Assembly: GCA_025449845.1 (NCBI GenBank)
Contig: JANWIP010000013.1
Coordinates: 1-64,000 of the forward strand
Source: Solirubrobacteraceae bacterium
Lineage (GTDB): Bacteria > Actinomycetota > Thermoleophilia > Solirubrobacterales > Solirubrobacteraceae
Direction: 5' to 3'
DNA: 64,000 bases
Shown here one piece after another: positions 8,291 to 16,342 of the stretch. Each line of letters starts with the position of its first letter. Position 1 is the first letter of the stretch. The notes under the pieces were generated by a model. That model saw only the letters and a program-made list of their open reading frames with translations. It was not told the DNA's origin and searched no databases. The position numbers and the translations under genes were made by a program.

Positions 8291-9441
8291 GTGCCCAAGG
8301 GGTCCAAGACAGCCTCTTCGAGGACCTTCCGGCCGCGCTGCTGCGCGACCTGTTGCAGACGGCTGCTCCGGTAGCCGACCGCGTCCATGCGCGCATCGAT
8401 GCACTGCGCACACGCAGCGAGGAACTACGTGCCGCAGCCCGTGCCGCCGACCTCATTCGTCGTAAGGCCGATCTGGAGCGCCCCCGCGAGCCCTCCGTGG
8501 CGGGCATCGATGGCAGCTACCAGATCCGCAACCTCACCTCGCTCGATCTGTGCGCGGCTGCGGCTGTTGCCGTTGAGGGGACCAGCAAGGAGGCCAAGCG
8601 CTACTGGCCCGAGCCGCGACACCGGATGTGGACCGACGGCGTTCCTCACGGAGAGGCTCCGGTCGGGGTGCTGCGCGCGCTGATGGTTGCCATGGAGCTG
8701 GAGCTCGCCGCCGAGTCACCCCACGATCTGGTGCTGCTCGATGGCGCGTTCGCATCGTTGATTATCTATCTCAACCAGGGTCTCAGCAGCATCGGCGCGG
8801 TCGCGCCGGCGCTGGCGAGTGAGCTGCGAGACCGCTGGGAGCAGGGCGGGCTGTTTGAGCAGCTCATCAGCCTGTTGACTTCCAAGCGCGTTGTGGCGAT
8901 GCCGAAGTTCACTGAACGCAACGAGCTGTGCGCGCCGGGTCGCCTACCCCAGGACGTCGAGGTGGACGGCCGCACGCTGGCGACCATCGTGCTGGCTCCG
9001 GGTGAGTACACGGCGCCGCTGCCGACGCATGTGCAGCACAAGGGACCAAACGTCGGACAGCCGCAGGACTACCACCTGCCAGAGGCCTTTTGCGACTCTG
9101 AGCAGGACAAACGCATGAACGCCGCGCTGCAGGGGGTGCGCGTTATCTATTTCCGTCCATACCCCTGGGTGCCGGCGCTGCGCATCGAGCTCCCCGGCCC
9201 TGTAGCCAACAACCCGGTGCAGCTCTCGATCGGGCTGGAGGGCATCGAACGACAGTTCTTCACCTCGGCGGTGGTTGAGCCCTATCCGCTGTTTCTCGCG
9301 GATCGGATGGTCAAGAGTCTGGGTGCCGGCATGAAGGTGGTCGAGCAGGCCGTCGCCCAGCAGGTTGCGGGCGCGGGCGGTGATGTCGAACTGAGCATTC
9401 TCTTCTTGCAGCACCACCGCACCGAGGGCGGGCGGGGCTAG
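8287..9441 (+). CDS. nurA: NurA-domain nuclease
   Basis: A 384-residue protein matching the NurA family of 5'-3' exonucleases/endonucleases that act with HerA. The motif AGIDGSYQIRNL carries the first metal Asp and LVLLDGAFASLIIYL the second. The C-terminal part has VRVIYFRPYPWVPALRIELPGP and VVEPYPLFLADRMVKS, matching the last conserved region of the family. The start ATG overlaps the stop of the DUF4338 gene (ATGA), implying coupled translation. The HerA-type ATPase follows after about 60 bases. By analogy with archaeal and phage-defence HerA-NurA complexes, it should degrade DNA when loaded on the HerA ring. Confidence 0.85.
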   Translation: MSAQGVQDSLFEDLPAALLRDLLQTAAPVADRVHARIDALRTRSEELRAAARAADLIRRKADLERPREPSVAGIDGSYQIRNLTSLDLCAAAAVAVEGTSKEAKRYWPEPRHRMWTDGVPHGEAPVGVLRALMVAMELELAAESPHDLVLLDGAFASLIIYLNQGLSSIGAVAPALASELRDRWEQGGLFEQLISLLTSKRVVAMPKFTERNELCAPGRLPQDVEVDGRTLATIVLAPGEYTAPLPTHVQHKGPNVGQPQDYHLPEAFCDSEQDKRMNAALQGVRVIYFRPYPWVPALRIELPGPVANNPVQLSIGLEGIERQFFTSAVVEPYPLFLADRMVKSLGAGMKVVEQAVAQQVAGAGGDVELSILFLQHHRTEGGRG

Positions 9442-9501
9442 CGCGTAAGCTGCTCGCATCGATGCGGTTGATGCCGCGCGAGCAACTCGAAAGGCACAGC
9501 A

Positions 9502-11313
9502 ATTCCCGTCTACGACAGCCAAACCATCGGAGTCCTCGGCAGTCCGTCAAGCAACACGGAGTTGACCGTCGACCTGCTGCTTGAGTCGATCAACGAGCGA
9601 GTCGTCGGCGCGCTCGTGCACTTCGAAGCTTCCCAGGGCGCAGGCGCGGTTACCGCGGTGGGCCAGATCGTCTCGATCGAGCTCCACAACCGTTGGCATC
9701 AGGACTCGGTCTTTCGCAACCTCATCAAGCGCACGGGCGAGATTCCTCCCATAACGGGGTTGCAGGACACCCGCGTCGCGCGGCTGGCGGTCGGTGCGAC
9801 CTTCCAGGCCGAGGACAGCGGCGGCTACGTGCCCATCACGCTAGGGATGGTTCCCAGTACCGGCACGGCTATCGAGCGCGTTGACCAGCCGCAGTTGGAC
9901 CGGCTGCTGAGCTCGTTCTCCGATGAGCTTTTCTACCTCGGGCGAGCTTATGCCAACGACGTGTTCTACCCCAAGTGGTTCAAGCATTTCGGCTCTGGTC
10001 CACGGGGTTCGGGCGAGGCCTATCACCTGGGCGTCTTCGGCAAGACCGGCTCGGGCAAGTCGGGATTGGCCAAAATGCTGTTGGCCGCCTACGCGCGCCA
10101 CCCCGAGCTCGGGATTCTCGTCATCGATCCCCAAGGCGAGTTCTCCCATGAGCTCGCGGGCCAGCGCATCGGCCGTCAAGGGCTGCCACTGGACGGCATC
10201 ATCGCCGGCTACGGACGGCCCATCCAGCGCTATACGATCGCCGATCTGCAGCTGGAGGGCTGGGATCTGTTTGAGGATTTCCTGGTGCAGATGCATTTCT
10301 GCGAGAAGGTGCTTGGCATCCCGATGCAGTCCGTCGACAACGGCCGCCTGGCTGCCGAGTACATCACCGACGCTCTCAAGAAGAAGGATGCCTTCAAGCT
10401 CGCGGAGCTCGGCAGCGATGACGCGCTGCGCTTTGTGTTGAACGCCGCGCGCGACCGTGCCGGGCGCATCTACGCAAGCCAGCCGCGCGCGGAACGACTG
10501 CAAGATCGAATCGACGAGATCCTGGCCGGCGAGTTCGCCCATGTGCTGGCGGAGACCTGGAAGCCGATCTGCGCGCTGTTTGCCGCCGGCGGCAGACGAC
10601 GCAAGATCTACGGCATCGTTCGCGATCTGGTCGAGAGCGACGCCGAGGGCGGGCCCCGGCCGCTGGTCGTGATCGATATCTCCGAGCGCAGCAACGACTC
10701 CAAGTTCTGGTCGGAGGAGCTGGAGCGGCGCATCCTCGCCCGGCTGTTGGGCGTGCTGATCGACAACGCCTCCAAAGGGCTGGCGAAGAACGAAGGAGCC
10801 AACACGCTGGTCGTTCTGGACGAGGCACACCGGCATGCTCCATCCGGACCGTTGGATGGGGACTCGCAGGCTGCCCAACTGCGCTCGGTGCTGCGTCGCG
10901 CGGTGCGCGAGACGCGCAAGTACGGCGTCGGCTGGTTCTTCATCAGCCAGACCCTGGGCGGGATCGACAACGAGATCCTGCATCAGCTGCGGTCGCTGTT
11001 CTTCGGGTTCGGCCTGGCGCTGGGCGATGAGTACCGCAAGCTGCGCGAGTTCACCGGTGGCGACGAGCCCGCGATGGATCTGTATCGCTCCTTCCGCGAT
11101 CCAGCCAGCGCCCCCCGCGACGATCTGCGCGAGTTCCCATTCATGGCTGTTGGGCCGGTGTCGCCGCTGTCATACAGCGGCCGGCCTTTGTTCTTCTCGG
11201 CGTTCATCGACCCGCAGGAGTTCTGCCGGGTCAACGGTTTGGAGGTTCGTGAGAGTGCGCCGCAGCCGCCAAATGGGTCCCCGACGCTCACGCTGCTGCC
11301 GGACCTGAGCTGA
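9502..11313 (+). CDS. herA: HerA-type hexameric DNA translocase/ATPase
   Basis: About 600 residues. Walker A is FGKTGSGKSGLA near residue 180 and Walker B is LVVLDEAHRHAP near residue 440. ILVIDPQGEFS and GVGWFFISQTLGGID complete the HerA/FtsK-type ATPase. Residues before Walker A (VGALVHFEASQGAG, QIVSIELHNR, ITLGMVPS) fit the HAS-barrel that binds NurA. The family-like start IGVLGSPSSNTELTVDLLLE lies upstream of the first conventional start (TTG 9562). The frame is open only back to 9472 and holds no ATG, GTG or TTG, but ATT at 9502 sits 7 bases after AAAGG. I therefore place the start at ATT 9502, with moderate certainty. Function: loads on DNA ends and drives the NurA nuclease. Confidence 0.88.
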   Translation: MPVYDSQTIGVLGSPSSNTELTVDLLLESINERVVGALVHFEASQGAGAVTAVGQIVSIELHNRWHQDSVFRNLIKRTGEIPPITGLQDTRVARLAVGATFQAEDSGGYVPITLGMVPSTGTAIERVDQPQLDRLLSSFSDELFYLGRAYANDVFYPKWFKHFGSGPRGSGEAYHLGVFGKTGSGKSGLAKMLLAAYARHPELGILVIDPQGEFSHELAGQRIGRQGLPLDGIIAGYGRPIQRYTIADLQLEGWDLFEDFLVQMHFCEKVLGIPMQSVDNGRLAAEYITDALKKKDAFKLAELGSDDALRFVLNAARDRAGRIYASQPRAERLQDRIDEILAGEFAHVLAETWKPICALFAAGGRRRKIYGIVRDLVESDAEGGPRPLVVIDISERSNDSKFWSEELERRILARLLGVLIDNASKGLAKNEGANTLVVLDEAHRHAPSGPLDGDSQAAQLRSVLRRAVRETRKYGVGWFFISQTLGGIDNEILHQLRSLFFGFGLALGDEYRKLREFTGGDEPAMDLYRSFRDPASAPRDDLREFPFMAVGPVSPLSYSGRPLFFSAFIDPQEFCRVNGLEVRESAPQPPNGSPTLTLLPDLS

Positions 11314-11438
11314 CTCTGCCGCTTGCGCAGGCGACGCTTTTCATGCGATGAACGACGTTGCGGGGAACGACCGCCGCTTCATTTAGATTCGCGCTGGCCG
11401 AAGCTCGTGCGTGAAGCACGCGTATTCGCTAAAAAGAA

Positions 11439-12443
11439 ATGGCGTTGAACTCCCTAGATCTCCGTTCCGCTGCCGGCATGCTGGCACTGCAGACGATCCC
11501 GCGCGTGGGTCCGATAACGGCGCTGCGCGTGGCCCTCAGCGACGAGCTGGAGGAGCTCGGCGCCAAGCAGGCGGCCCCCCAGGACCTCAGACGGGCCTAC
11601 GATCAGGCCAACGAGGCGGTCTTGCGCTGGGCGGACGAGGGGCTGCAGGTGCTCACCTTCTTCGATCGCCGCTACCCAAATCGCCTGCGCCTTCTGCATG
11701 ACCCGCCGCCACTGCTGTGGGTGCGCGGGAGCATCGATGTGCTCAGCCAGGACAAGCTCGTGGCTGTCATCGGCACCCGCGAACCTTCGACATTCGGGGT
11801 GAGTGCCGCCCGCTCGCTCACGAGCGCGGTCTGCGAGAAGGGCTGGGGAGTTGTCAGTGGCCTGGCCAAGGGGTGCGACACCCTGGCCCATCAACAGGCG
11901 CTTGCGAGCGGCGCCGCGACGGTAGCGGTGATGGGTGGCGGCCTGGATCGCATCTACCCCTCCGAGAACGAGGGCTTGGCGGCCGCAATCGTTGAGCGAG
12001 GAGGTGCGCTCGTCTCCGAGCAGCCGCTTGAAACCCGGCCGTCGGCTGGCAACCTCATCCGTCGCGATCGTCTTCAGGTCGCGCTGGGCGTGGCGGTGAT
12101 CGTCTGTCAGACGGGCATCAAGGGCGGCAGCATGCATACAGTCCGCTTCGCCGCCGAGCAGGGCCGAGCGGTCTTTTGCCCCGACCCCGAGGGCACAAAC
12201 GGCAGGAGCGACGGGCTGCGGGCTCTGTTGGGCTCGCCAGCGAGCGAGCTGTGCACCTTGCTGCCGGCGTGGCGCGATGCGCACAAGCTGTGCCGGCGAC
12301 TGAATGGTCGCCCGTTGGCACACGCGATCCGCCGCGAGGACTTCGACGTACTGCTCGACCGCCTCGATGAAGCTCTCGCGGTGGAGAATGGGGAGGTGGT
12401 GGGCGATGTGCTTCGCCCACCCGATGAGTGCGCCGCCGGCTAG
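11439..12443 (+). CDS. DprA-like DNA-binding protein, probably immunity-type
   Basis: A 334-residue DprA/Smf-family protein. The Rossmann-like core has LVAVIGTREPSTFGVSAA, GWGVVSGLAKGCDTLAHQQAL, VAVMGGGLDRIYPSENEGLA and LIRRDRLQVALGVAVIVCQTG. The N-terminal IPRVGPITALRVAL resembles the helix-hairpin-helix region. Housekeeping DprA loads RecA on incoming ssDNA, but is usually encoded next to topA or rnhB. Here the neighbours are HerA-NurA on one side and a convergent HAD-PRTase on the other, and the C-terminal 80 residues look atypical. It is therefore more likely a paralogue in a DNA-sensing or defence role. The ATG is preceded by AAAAAGAA, a weak ribosome site, after a 125-base spacer. Confidence 0.85.
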   Translation: MALNSLDLRSAAGMLALQTIPRVGPITALRVALSDELEELGAKQAAPQDLRRAYDQANEAVLRWADEGLQVLTFFDRRYPNRLRLLHDPPPLLWVRGSIDVLSQDKLVAVIGTREPSTFGVSAARSLTSAVCEKGWGVVSGLAKGCDTLAHQQALASGAATVAVMGGGLDRIYPSENEGLAAAIVERGGALVSEQPLETRPSAGNLIRRDRLQVALGVAVIVCQTGIKGGSMHTVRFAAEQGRAVFCPDPEGTNGRSDGLRALLGSPASELCTLLPAWRDAHKLCRRLNGRPLAHAIRREDFDVLLDRLDEALAVENGEVVGDVLRPPDECAAG

Positions 12444-12460
12444 CGCCAGCCGTCCCTTGC

Positions 12461-13690
12461 TTAGAGGTCTCGGCTGTAGCCGCAACCACGCCAATCCGTA
12501 CAGCTGATGAACGGCCCGCGGCGGCCAGTCTTGTGGCATAGGCGATAGACCTGACACTCGGGGCAGAACTCCGCCCGCGGTTCCTGGGTAAGAGACAGCG
12601 CGAGCACCTCGACCTTGCTGGCCCCCGCGTCGCGCAGGGCCTGTGCGCATGCCTCGCTGGTGGCGCCCGAGGTCCAGACATCGTCAAGCACCAGCACGCG
12701 CCGGCCGCTCACCTGCGTGCTTGCGCTGAAGCGCCCACGGTTAGCTGTCGCCCTCGCGTCGTGCGACATGGTCTTGTAGTTCGCTACGCCACCGTTCATG
12801 GTGAGCATGCCGGCACCGTCAATGGCGCCAAATGCCTGAGCCACCAGCGGGCGCACGGGCGCAAAGCGGTCCCACTCGGCATCTGGGTCCGGCGGTATGG
12901 AGACGACCATCGTGGGCGGATTTTGGCGCCAGTGCTCGGCTTCGGCAGCATGTGCCATAAGCCGACCGACTTCTTCCGCGGCGGCTTGCTCGTTCTTGGC
13001 CCTGAGCGTTAATGCGGTGAGCGGATGGCCACGGTGGCGCTCGATGTCCGTGGTCTGGAAGTATCGCCCACAGCAGAACACATCCCGCGCGGGGCGCAGC
13101 AGCGTGCCCCAGTGCCAGCGGGCCCGCACTCCGGCCAGCACCAGGTCTCCCAGCGCAGCCAGATTGTTGCCCAGGTCGAGCAGCAGGTCGGGGTCGGCGA
13201 CGGCGAGATCGGGCCAGAATCGTGTCCAGCCGGGCATCGGGCTTGCTGCCCAATTGACGCCCACTGCCATTGCCTGCACCGCCGAGGCCGCCTCGTGGTC
13301 TACGGCATCGTCGCCGACGAACACGATCTCGCGCGCCTCTACGCCCATCAATCTGGCGATCCCTACGAGCGCGTCAGGCTCGGGCTTGGGCAGATAGCGG
13401 TCTGAACCGGTGATAAGTGCTGTATGGCGGATACCAAAGCGCCGGATCAACTGCTCGGCGTACCAGCGAGGGCTGCGGGTGAGCACTCCGACCGGTACGC
13501 CCGCGTCGTACAGCGCGGTTGGCACGCTCTCGGGTGCGACACCACCCGCCGCGGGTGTAAATGGCACGACCTCGCCCAGTCTCCGCCCCAGAGCGCCCCA
13601 GTCCCTGTTGTCACGGAGGTATGCCAGTGCGCTGGAATCGAGCAGCGTCTGGTCAAGGTCAAAGACGATGCCCGGCAGAGTGGAGCTCAT
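12461..13690 (-). CDS. HAD hydrolase - phosphoribosyltransferase - zinc ribbon fusion
   Basis: A 409-residue three-domain protein. Residues 1-190 form a HAD phosphatase (IVFDLDQTLLD, VGVLTRSPRW, KPEPDALVGIA, IVFVGDDAVDHEAA). Residues about 215-375 form a ComF-type phosphoribosyltransferase, with the PRPP loop at VLVLDDVWTSGATSEACAQAL. The last 35 residues hold six cysteines (CPECQVYRLC, then SCTDWRGCGY), resembling topoisomerase-like zinc ribbons. The gene converges on dprA with 17 bases between stops and follows the proteasome-fold gene by 101 bases on the same strand. DprA paired with PRTase and HAD domains has been noted in comparative genomics of immunity and stress loci. The substrate is unknown; a nucleotide or DNA-end modification is an inference. 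Confidence 0.85.
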   Translation of the reverse strand: MSSTLPGIVFDLDQTLLDSSALAYLRDNRDWGALGRRLGEVVPFTPAAGGVAPESVPTALYDAGVPVGVLTRSPRWYAEQLIRRFGIRHTALITGSDRYLPKPEPDALVGIARLMGVEAREIVFVGDDAVDHEAASAVQAMAVGVNWAASPMPGWTRFWPDLAVADPDLLLDLGNNLAALGDLVLAGVRARWHWGTLLRPARDVFCCGRYFQTTDIERHRGHPLTALTLRAKNEQAAAEEVGRLMAHAAEAEHWRQNPPTMVVSIPPDPDAEWDRFAPVRPLVAQAFGAIDGAGMLTMNGGVANYKTMSHDARATANRGRFSASTQVSGRRVLVLDDVWTSGATSEACAQALRDAGASKVEVLALSLTQEPRAEFCPECQVYRLCHKTGRRGPFISCTDWRGCGYSRDL

Positions 13691-13791
13691 GATGCGCGCT
13701 GCCTGTCGCTGTCGGACTCACATCGCATGGGCGGCGGACCGTATCAACGACTCTGGTCGCTTTCGCAACTATTGGAAGTTCCGCGGAGCCG

Positions 13792-14550
13792 CTACGAGGC
13801 AGCCGCGGCCGGCTTGACAGGCGCATCGAGCAGCTCAAGCTGGCGGTCATCCGCATCGGCCGTATAGCGATCGAAGAAGGCCACATCGACGCCCTTGCGG
13901 CGCTGGGCGATGCTTTCTATGTGGATCAGCTCCGATGGCGCCAGCACGCGCGCTCCCTGCTCGCCGACAATCGCCATCTGCACCGGCTCGGAGATGAGTG
14001 CCGCGCTTGCCTTGCATGCCAGCCGCAACGCGGAGAACGCGATGACTTGGGCGACGACGAGCGGACGTTCCGGCAGTCGCAGATACTCGGCGTCGATCAT
14101 CGCCTGGTGAACCAAGGCCGATGCACATCCGGCTGTCGCGAAGGCTTCGTGGAATTGCCACTCTCCGGAGGGGTCGATCTCGAGTATCCATGGGCCGTCG
14201 ATCGCCCAGCCACAAAAGACCCCGCCCCACAGGGGCTCCTCGGTGCTGCTGATCTTCGTCCACCTATCGACGGCTTCTCGCTGCTGCGCGTTGATGCTGG
14301 CGTGAATCGTCTCCGCCAGCCGATTGCGGTCCTGGCGGGGGGTGAGCAAGTCGACCTTGTCCCGCAGGGCTCGGGCGACGCGCTGCTGCAGACCCTCGTT
14401 CCCGACCCCTGCATAGAGGATGTGCGATCCAAGCTGGTGCACCTTCTCCGTCTGTGAGCGCATCGGCAGTCCGGCGGAGAGCGCCGTGGCCTGGCTGTCG
14501 GCGGCCAGGATCAGTCCATCAAGCGAGCGCAGGCCAAGGGCGACACTCAT
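13792..14550 (-). CDS. Proteasome-fold (Ntn-hydrolase) protein with predicted N-terminal serine
   Basis: From ATG 14550 the protein starts MSVALGLRSLDGLILAADSQ. If Met is removed, Ser becomes residue 1. Counting from it, Asp falls at 17 and Thr at 21, matching D17 and T21 of proteasome beta subunits, and a Lys (EKV) lies at 35, near the catalytic K33. HILYAGVGNEG and a C-terminal VQMAIVGEQGARVL continue the fold. The nucleophile would be Ser rather than Thr, and the D166/S169 region (LISEPVQM) looks altered. The protein may be a serine Ntn-hydrolase or an inactive relative. ATG 14589 would add a 13-residue extension and block autocatalytic-free maturation. It lies upstream of the HAD-PRTase gene, probably in the same transcript. 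Confidence 0.72.
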   Translation of the reverse strand: MSVALGLRSLDGLILAADSQATALSAGLPMRSQTEKVHQLGSHILYAGVGNEGLQQRVARALRDKVDLLTPRQDRNRLAETIHASINAQQREAVDRWTKISSTEEPLWGGVFCGWAIDGPWILEIDPSGEWQFHEAFATAGCASALVHQAMIDAEYLRLPERPLVVAQVIAFSALRLACKASAALISEPVQMAIVGEQGARVLAPSELIHIESIAQRRKGVDVAFFDRYTADADDRQLELLDAPVKPAAAAS

Positions 14551-14702
14551 GCGAACCCCCACCAAGAGCCAAGAAAAAGCATTTCGCACAAAACCATAGT
14601 CATCAGGTCGGCGGCATTTGGAGAGTGCATCTGTCTCTCCGTGACGGACATCTGTCTAAGCGGTGCGGCGTACCGGCCCCGCCAGGCTCTAGGGTTTCCG
14701 CC
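14551..14702. promoter_or_regulatory. Divergent intergenic region with inverted repeat
   Basis: This 152-base spacer must hold promoters for the proteasome-fold gene (minus) and the Ppm-like GT2 (plus). It contains GGAGAG (14620-14625), nine bases, CTCTCC (14635-14640), a perfect 6-bp inverted repeat, and a G-rich run just before the minus-strand ATG that can act as its ribosome site. No convincing -35/-10 pair was found. Confidence 0.35.
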
Positions 14703-15485
14703 ATGTCCGGTAAAGCCTGGCTCATCCTCCCGACCTACAACGAGGCCGAGAACATCGAGGCGATCGTCACCGCCGCCGGTGCGGTGCTGGCTGGCGCTGC
14801 CCCCGAGGGCCACTGCGTGCTGGTGGTCGACGACGGCTCGCCTGATGGCACCGGCGATATCGCCGACGACCTGGCCGCGCGGCATGAGTGGGTGCAGGTG
14901 CTGCATCGCAGCGAGAAGAACGGCATCGGCCCGGCCTATCTAGCCGGCTTCCGTCACGCGCTGAAGAACGGCGCCGGCTACGTGATGGAGATGGACTCCG
15001 ACTTCTCTCACGACCCTGCCGATCTGGCGAGGCTGCTGCAGGCCGCGCACGCGGGCGCCGACCTGGCGCTCGGCTCGCGCTACGTGCCCGGCGGAGGGGT
15101 CAGCGACTGGGGCCTGTTGCGGCGCTTCATCAGTGAGGGCGGCTCCACCTACGCGCGCATCATGCTGGGCCTGAAGGTGCGCGACCTCACGGGCGGCTTC
15201 AAGTGCTTTCGCCGCGAGACCTTGGAAGTGATCGACTTCGACAGCGTGCGCTCGCAGGGCTATGCCTTCCAGGTCGAGCTCACCTACCGCGCGGTGCGCG
15301 CCGGCTTCAAGGTGCAGGAGGTGCCGATCGTCTTCCGCGACCGCCAACTGGGGCAGAGCAAGATGTCCTGGCGCATCGCCGCCGAGGCGATGTGGCTCGT
15401 GCCGCGCCTGCGCTTCGGGCCCCAACCGCCTATGCGCTCGGCCGCCTCACCCGCCGAGCAAGAGGTTTCAACGCTGCGCCAGTAG
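14703..15485 (+). CDS. Polyprenol-phosphate mannose synthase (GT2, DPM1/Ppm1-like)
   Basis: A 260-residue GT2 enzyme close to dolichyl/polyprenol-phosphate mannosyltransferases. LILPTYNEAENIEAI starts the GT-A fold, VVDDGSPDGTGDIA binds the nucleotide, MEMDSDFSHDP holds the DxD-type metal site, and LTGGFKCFRRETLE is the conserved acceptor-side motif. RDRQLGQSKMSWRIAAEA is the typical C-terminal signature. There is no C-terminal membrane segment, so it is the soluble type. In actinobacteria it supplies polyprenyl-phosphate mannose for lipoglycans and protein O-mannosylation. A SpoIIM-like gene follows after 80 bases. Confidence 0.88.
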   Translation: MSGKAWLILPTYNEAENIEAIVTAAGAVLAGAAPEGHCVLVVDDGSPDGTGDIADDLAARHEWVQVLHRSEKNGIGPAYLAGFRHALKNGAGYVMEMDSDFSHDPADLARLLQAAHAGADLALGSRYVPGGGVSDWGLLRRFISEGGSTYARIMLGLKVRDLTGGFKCFRRETLEVIDFDSVRSQGYAFQVELTYRAVRAGFKVQEVPIVFRDRQLGQSKMSWRIAAEAMWLVPRLRFGPQPPMRSAASPAEQEVSTLRQ

Positions 15486-15565
15486 GCCCGGCGGCCCGCC
15501 CGCGACCCGCCGACAGGCGGGCCTCGCCGCTCCAGTAGCGCGCCCCGCGCGCCGATCAGAGCGCG

Positions 15566-16291
15566 ATGGACTCCTCCGCATACGCGCTCACCCACGGCCT
15601 GCGCCGTACTCGCTCGACGCTGCGCCTGTGGCAACGCCAGCCCGGTCGCGTGCTCGGACGCTGGGCGCTTGGCTCGCTCGCGGCTGCCCTCGGCCTGCTG
15701 GGGGCCGTGCTGATCATCGCCAGGCTCTCGCGCGGCTACGAACAGATCATCACGCTCAGCCCGCCTTTCGCCGTGGGCGATCGGCACGACGTGGCGGCGG
15801 TGCTGGGCCACAACCTGCTGGTGCTCGCGCTGCACGCAATGGCCTGCGTGGCGGGCTTCATCGCTGGCAGTTCGCTGCCCTTGCAGGCGCAGTCGCGCAG
15901 CGGCGTCTCGCGCTGGGTGCACGAACACGGCGGCCGCCTGGCGATCGCCTTCGTCGTCTGCGCCACCACCTTCTCGCTCTCCGCCCAGGCCTACGTGCTC
16001 GGTCACACGCTCGCGGGGGTCTCGGGCTTCCTGCGCGTCGCCCCGGCGCTGCTGCTGCTGGGGCTGCTGCCCCACGCGCTCCCCGAGCTCGTCGCGCTGT
16101 TCCTGCCGCTGGCTGCCTGGATCATGGCCAGTCGCCGCGGCGAGTGGGACCAGCTGCTGGCGGCCACGCTCGTGACGGTCGCGGTCGCCGTGCCCGTGCT
16201 CGTGATCGCGGCCTTCATCGAGGTCTACATCTCGCCCCACCTATTCGTCGCTCTCACCGGCATCCACCCGCCGGTCACCGGGACTTGGTAA
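15566..16291 (+). CDS. SpoIIM-like (DUF95) integral membrane protein
   Basis: A 241-residue protein with about five membrane helices (residues 30-50, 78-102, 125-148, 152-185, 195-218). LLPHALPELVALFLPLAAW and IAAFIEVYISPHL resemble the two most conserved stretches of the stage II sporulation protein M family. In non-sporulating actinobacteria the role of these proteins is unknown. Its stop codon lies inside the trxA promoter. Confidence 0.68.
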   Translation: MDSSAYALTHGLRRTRSTLRLWQRQPGRVLGRWALGSLAAALGLLGAVLIIARLSRGYEQIITLSPPFAVGDRHDVAAVLGHNLLVLALHAMACVAGFIAGSSLPLQAQSRSGVSRWVHEHGGRLAIAFVVCATTFSLSAQAYVLGHTLAGVSGFLRVAPALLLLGLLPHALPELVALFLPLAAWIMASRRGEWDQLLAATLVTVAVAVPVLVIAAFIEVYISPHLFVALTGIHPPVTGTW

Positions 16292-16313
16292 CCCTTGCTT
16301 CATTTTGTATAGT
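16285..16313 (+). promoter_or_regulatory. Sigma-70-type promoter of trxA
   Basis: TTGGTA at 16285-16290, a 17-base spacer, and TATAGT at 16308-16313 match the -35 (4/6) and -10 (5/6) consensus with ideal spacing. The -35 overlaps the stop codon of the preceding gene. A strong ribosome site AAGGAG (16332-16337) precedes the trxA ATG by five bases. Confidence 0.65.
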
Positions 16314-16342
16314 GTGAGTACACGCGAACTCAAGGAGACACG

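Noticed and set aside
11439..12443. Housekeeping competence DprA.
   Set aside because: Not excluded, but the neighbours are DNA-translocase, nuclease and HAD-PRTase genes rather than topA or rnhB, so an accessory paralogue is more likely.
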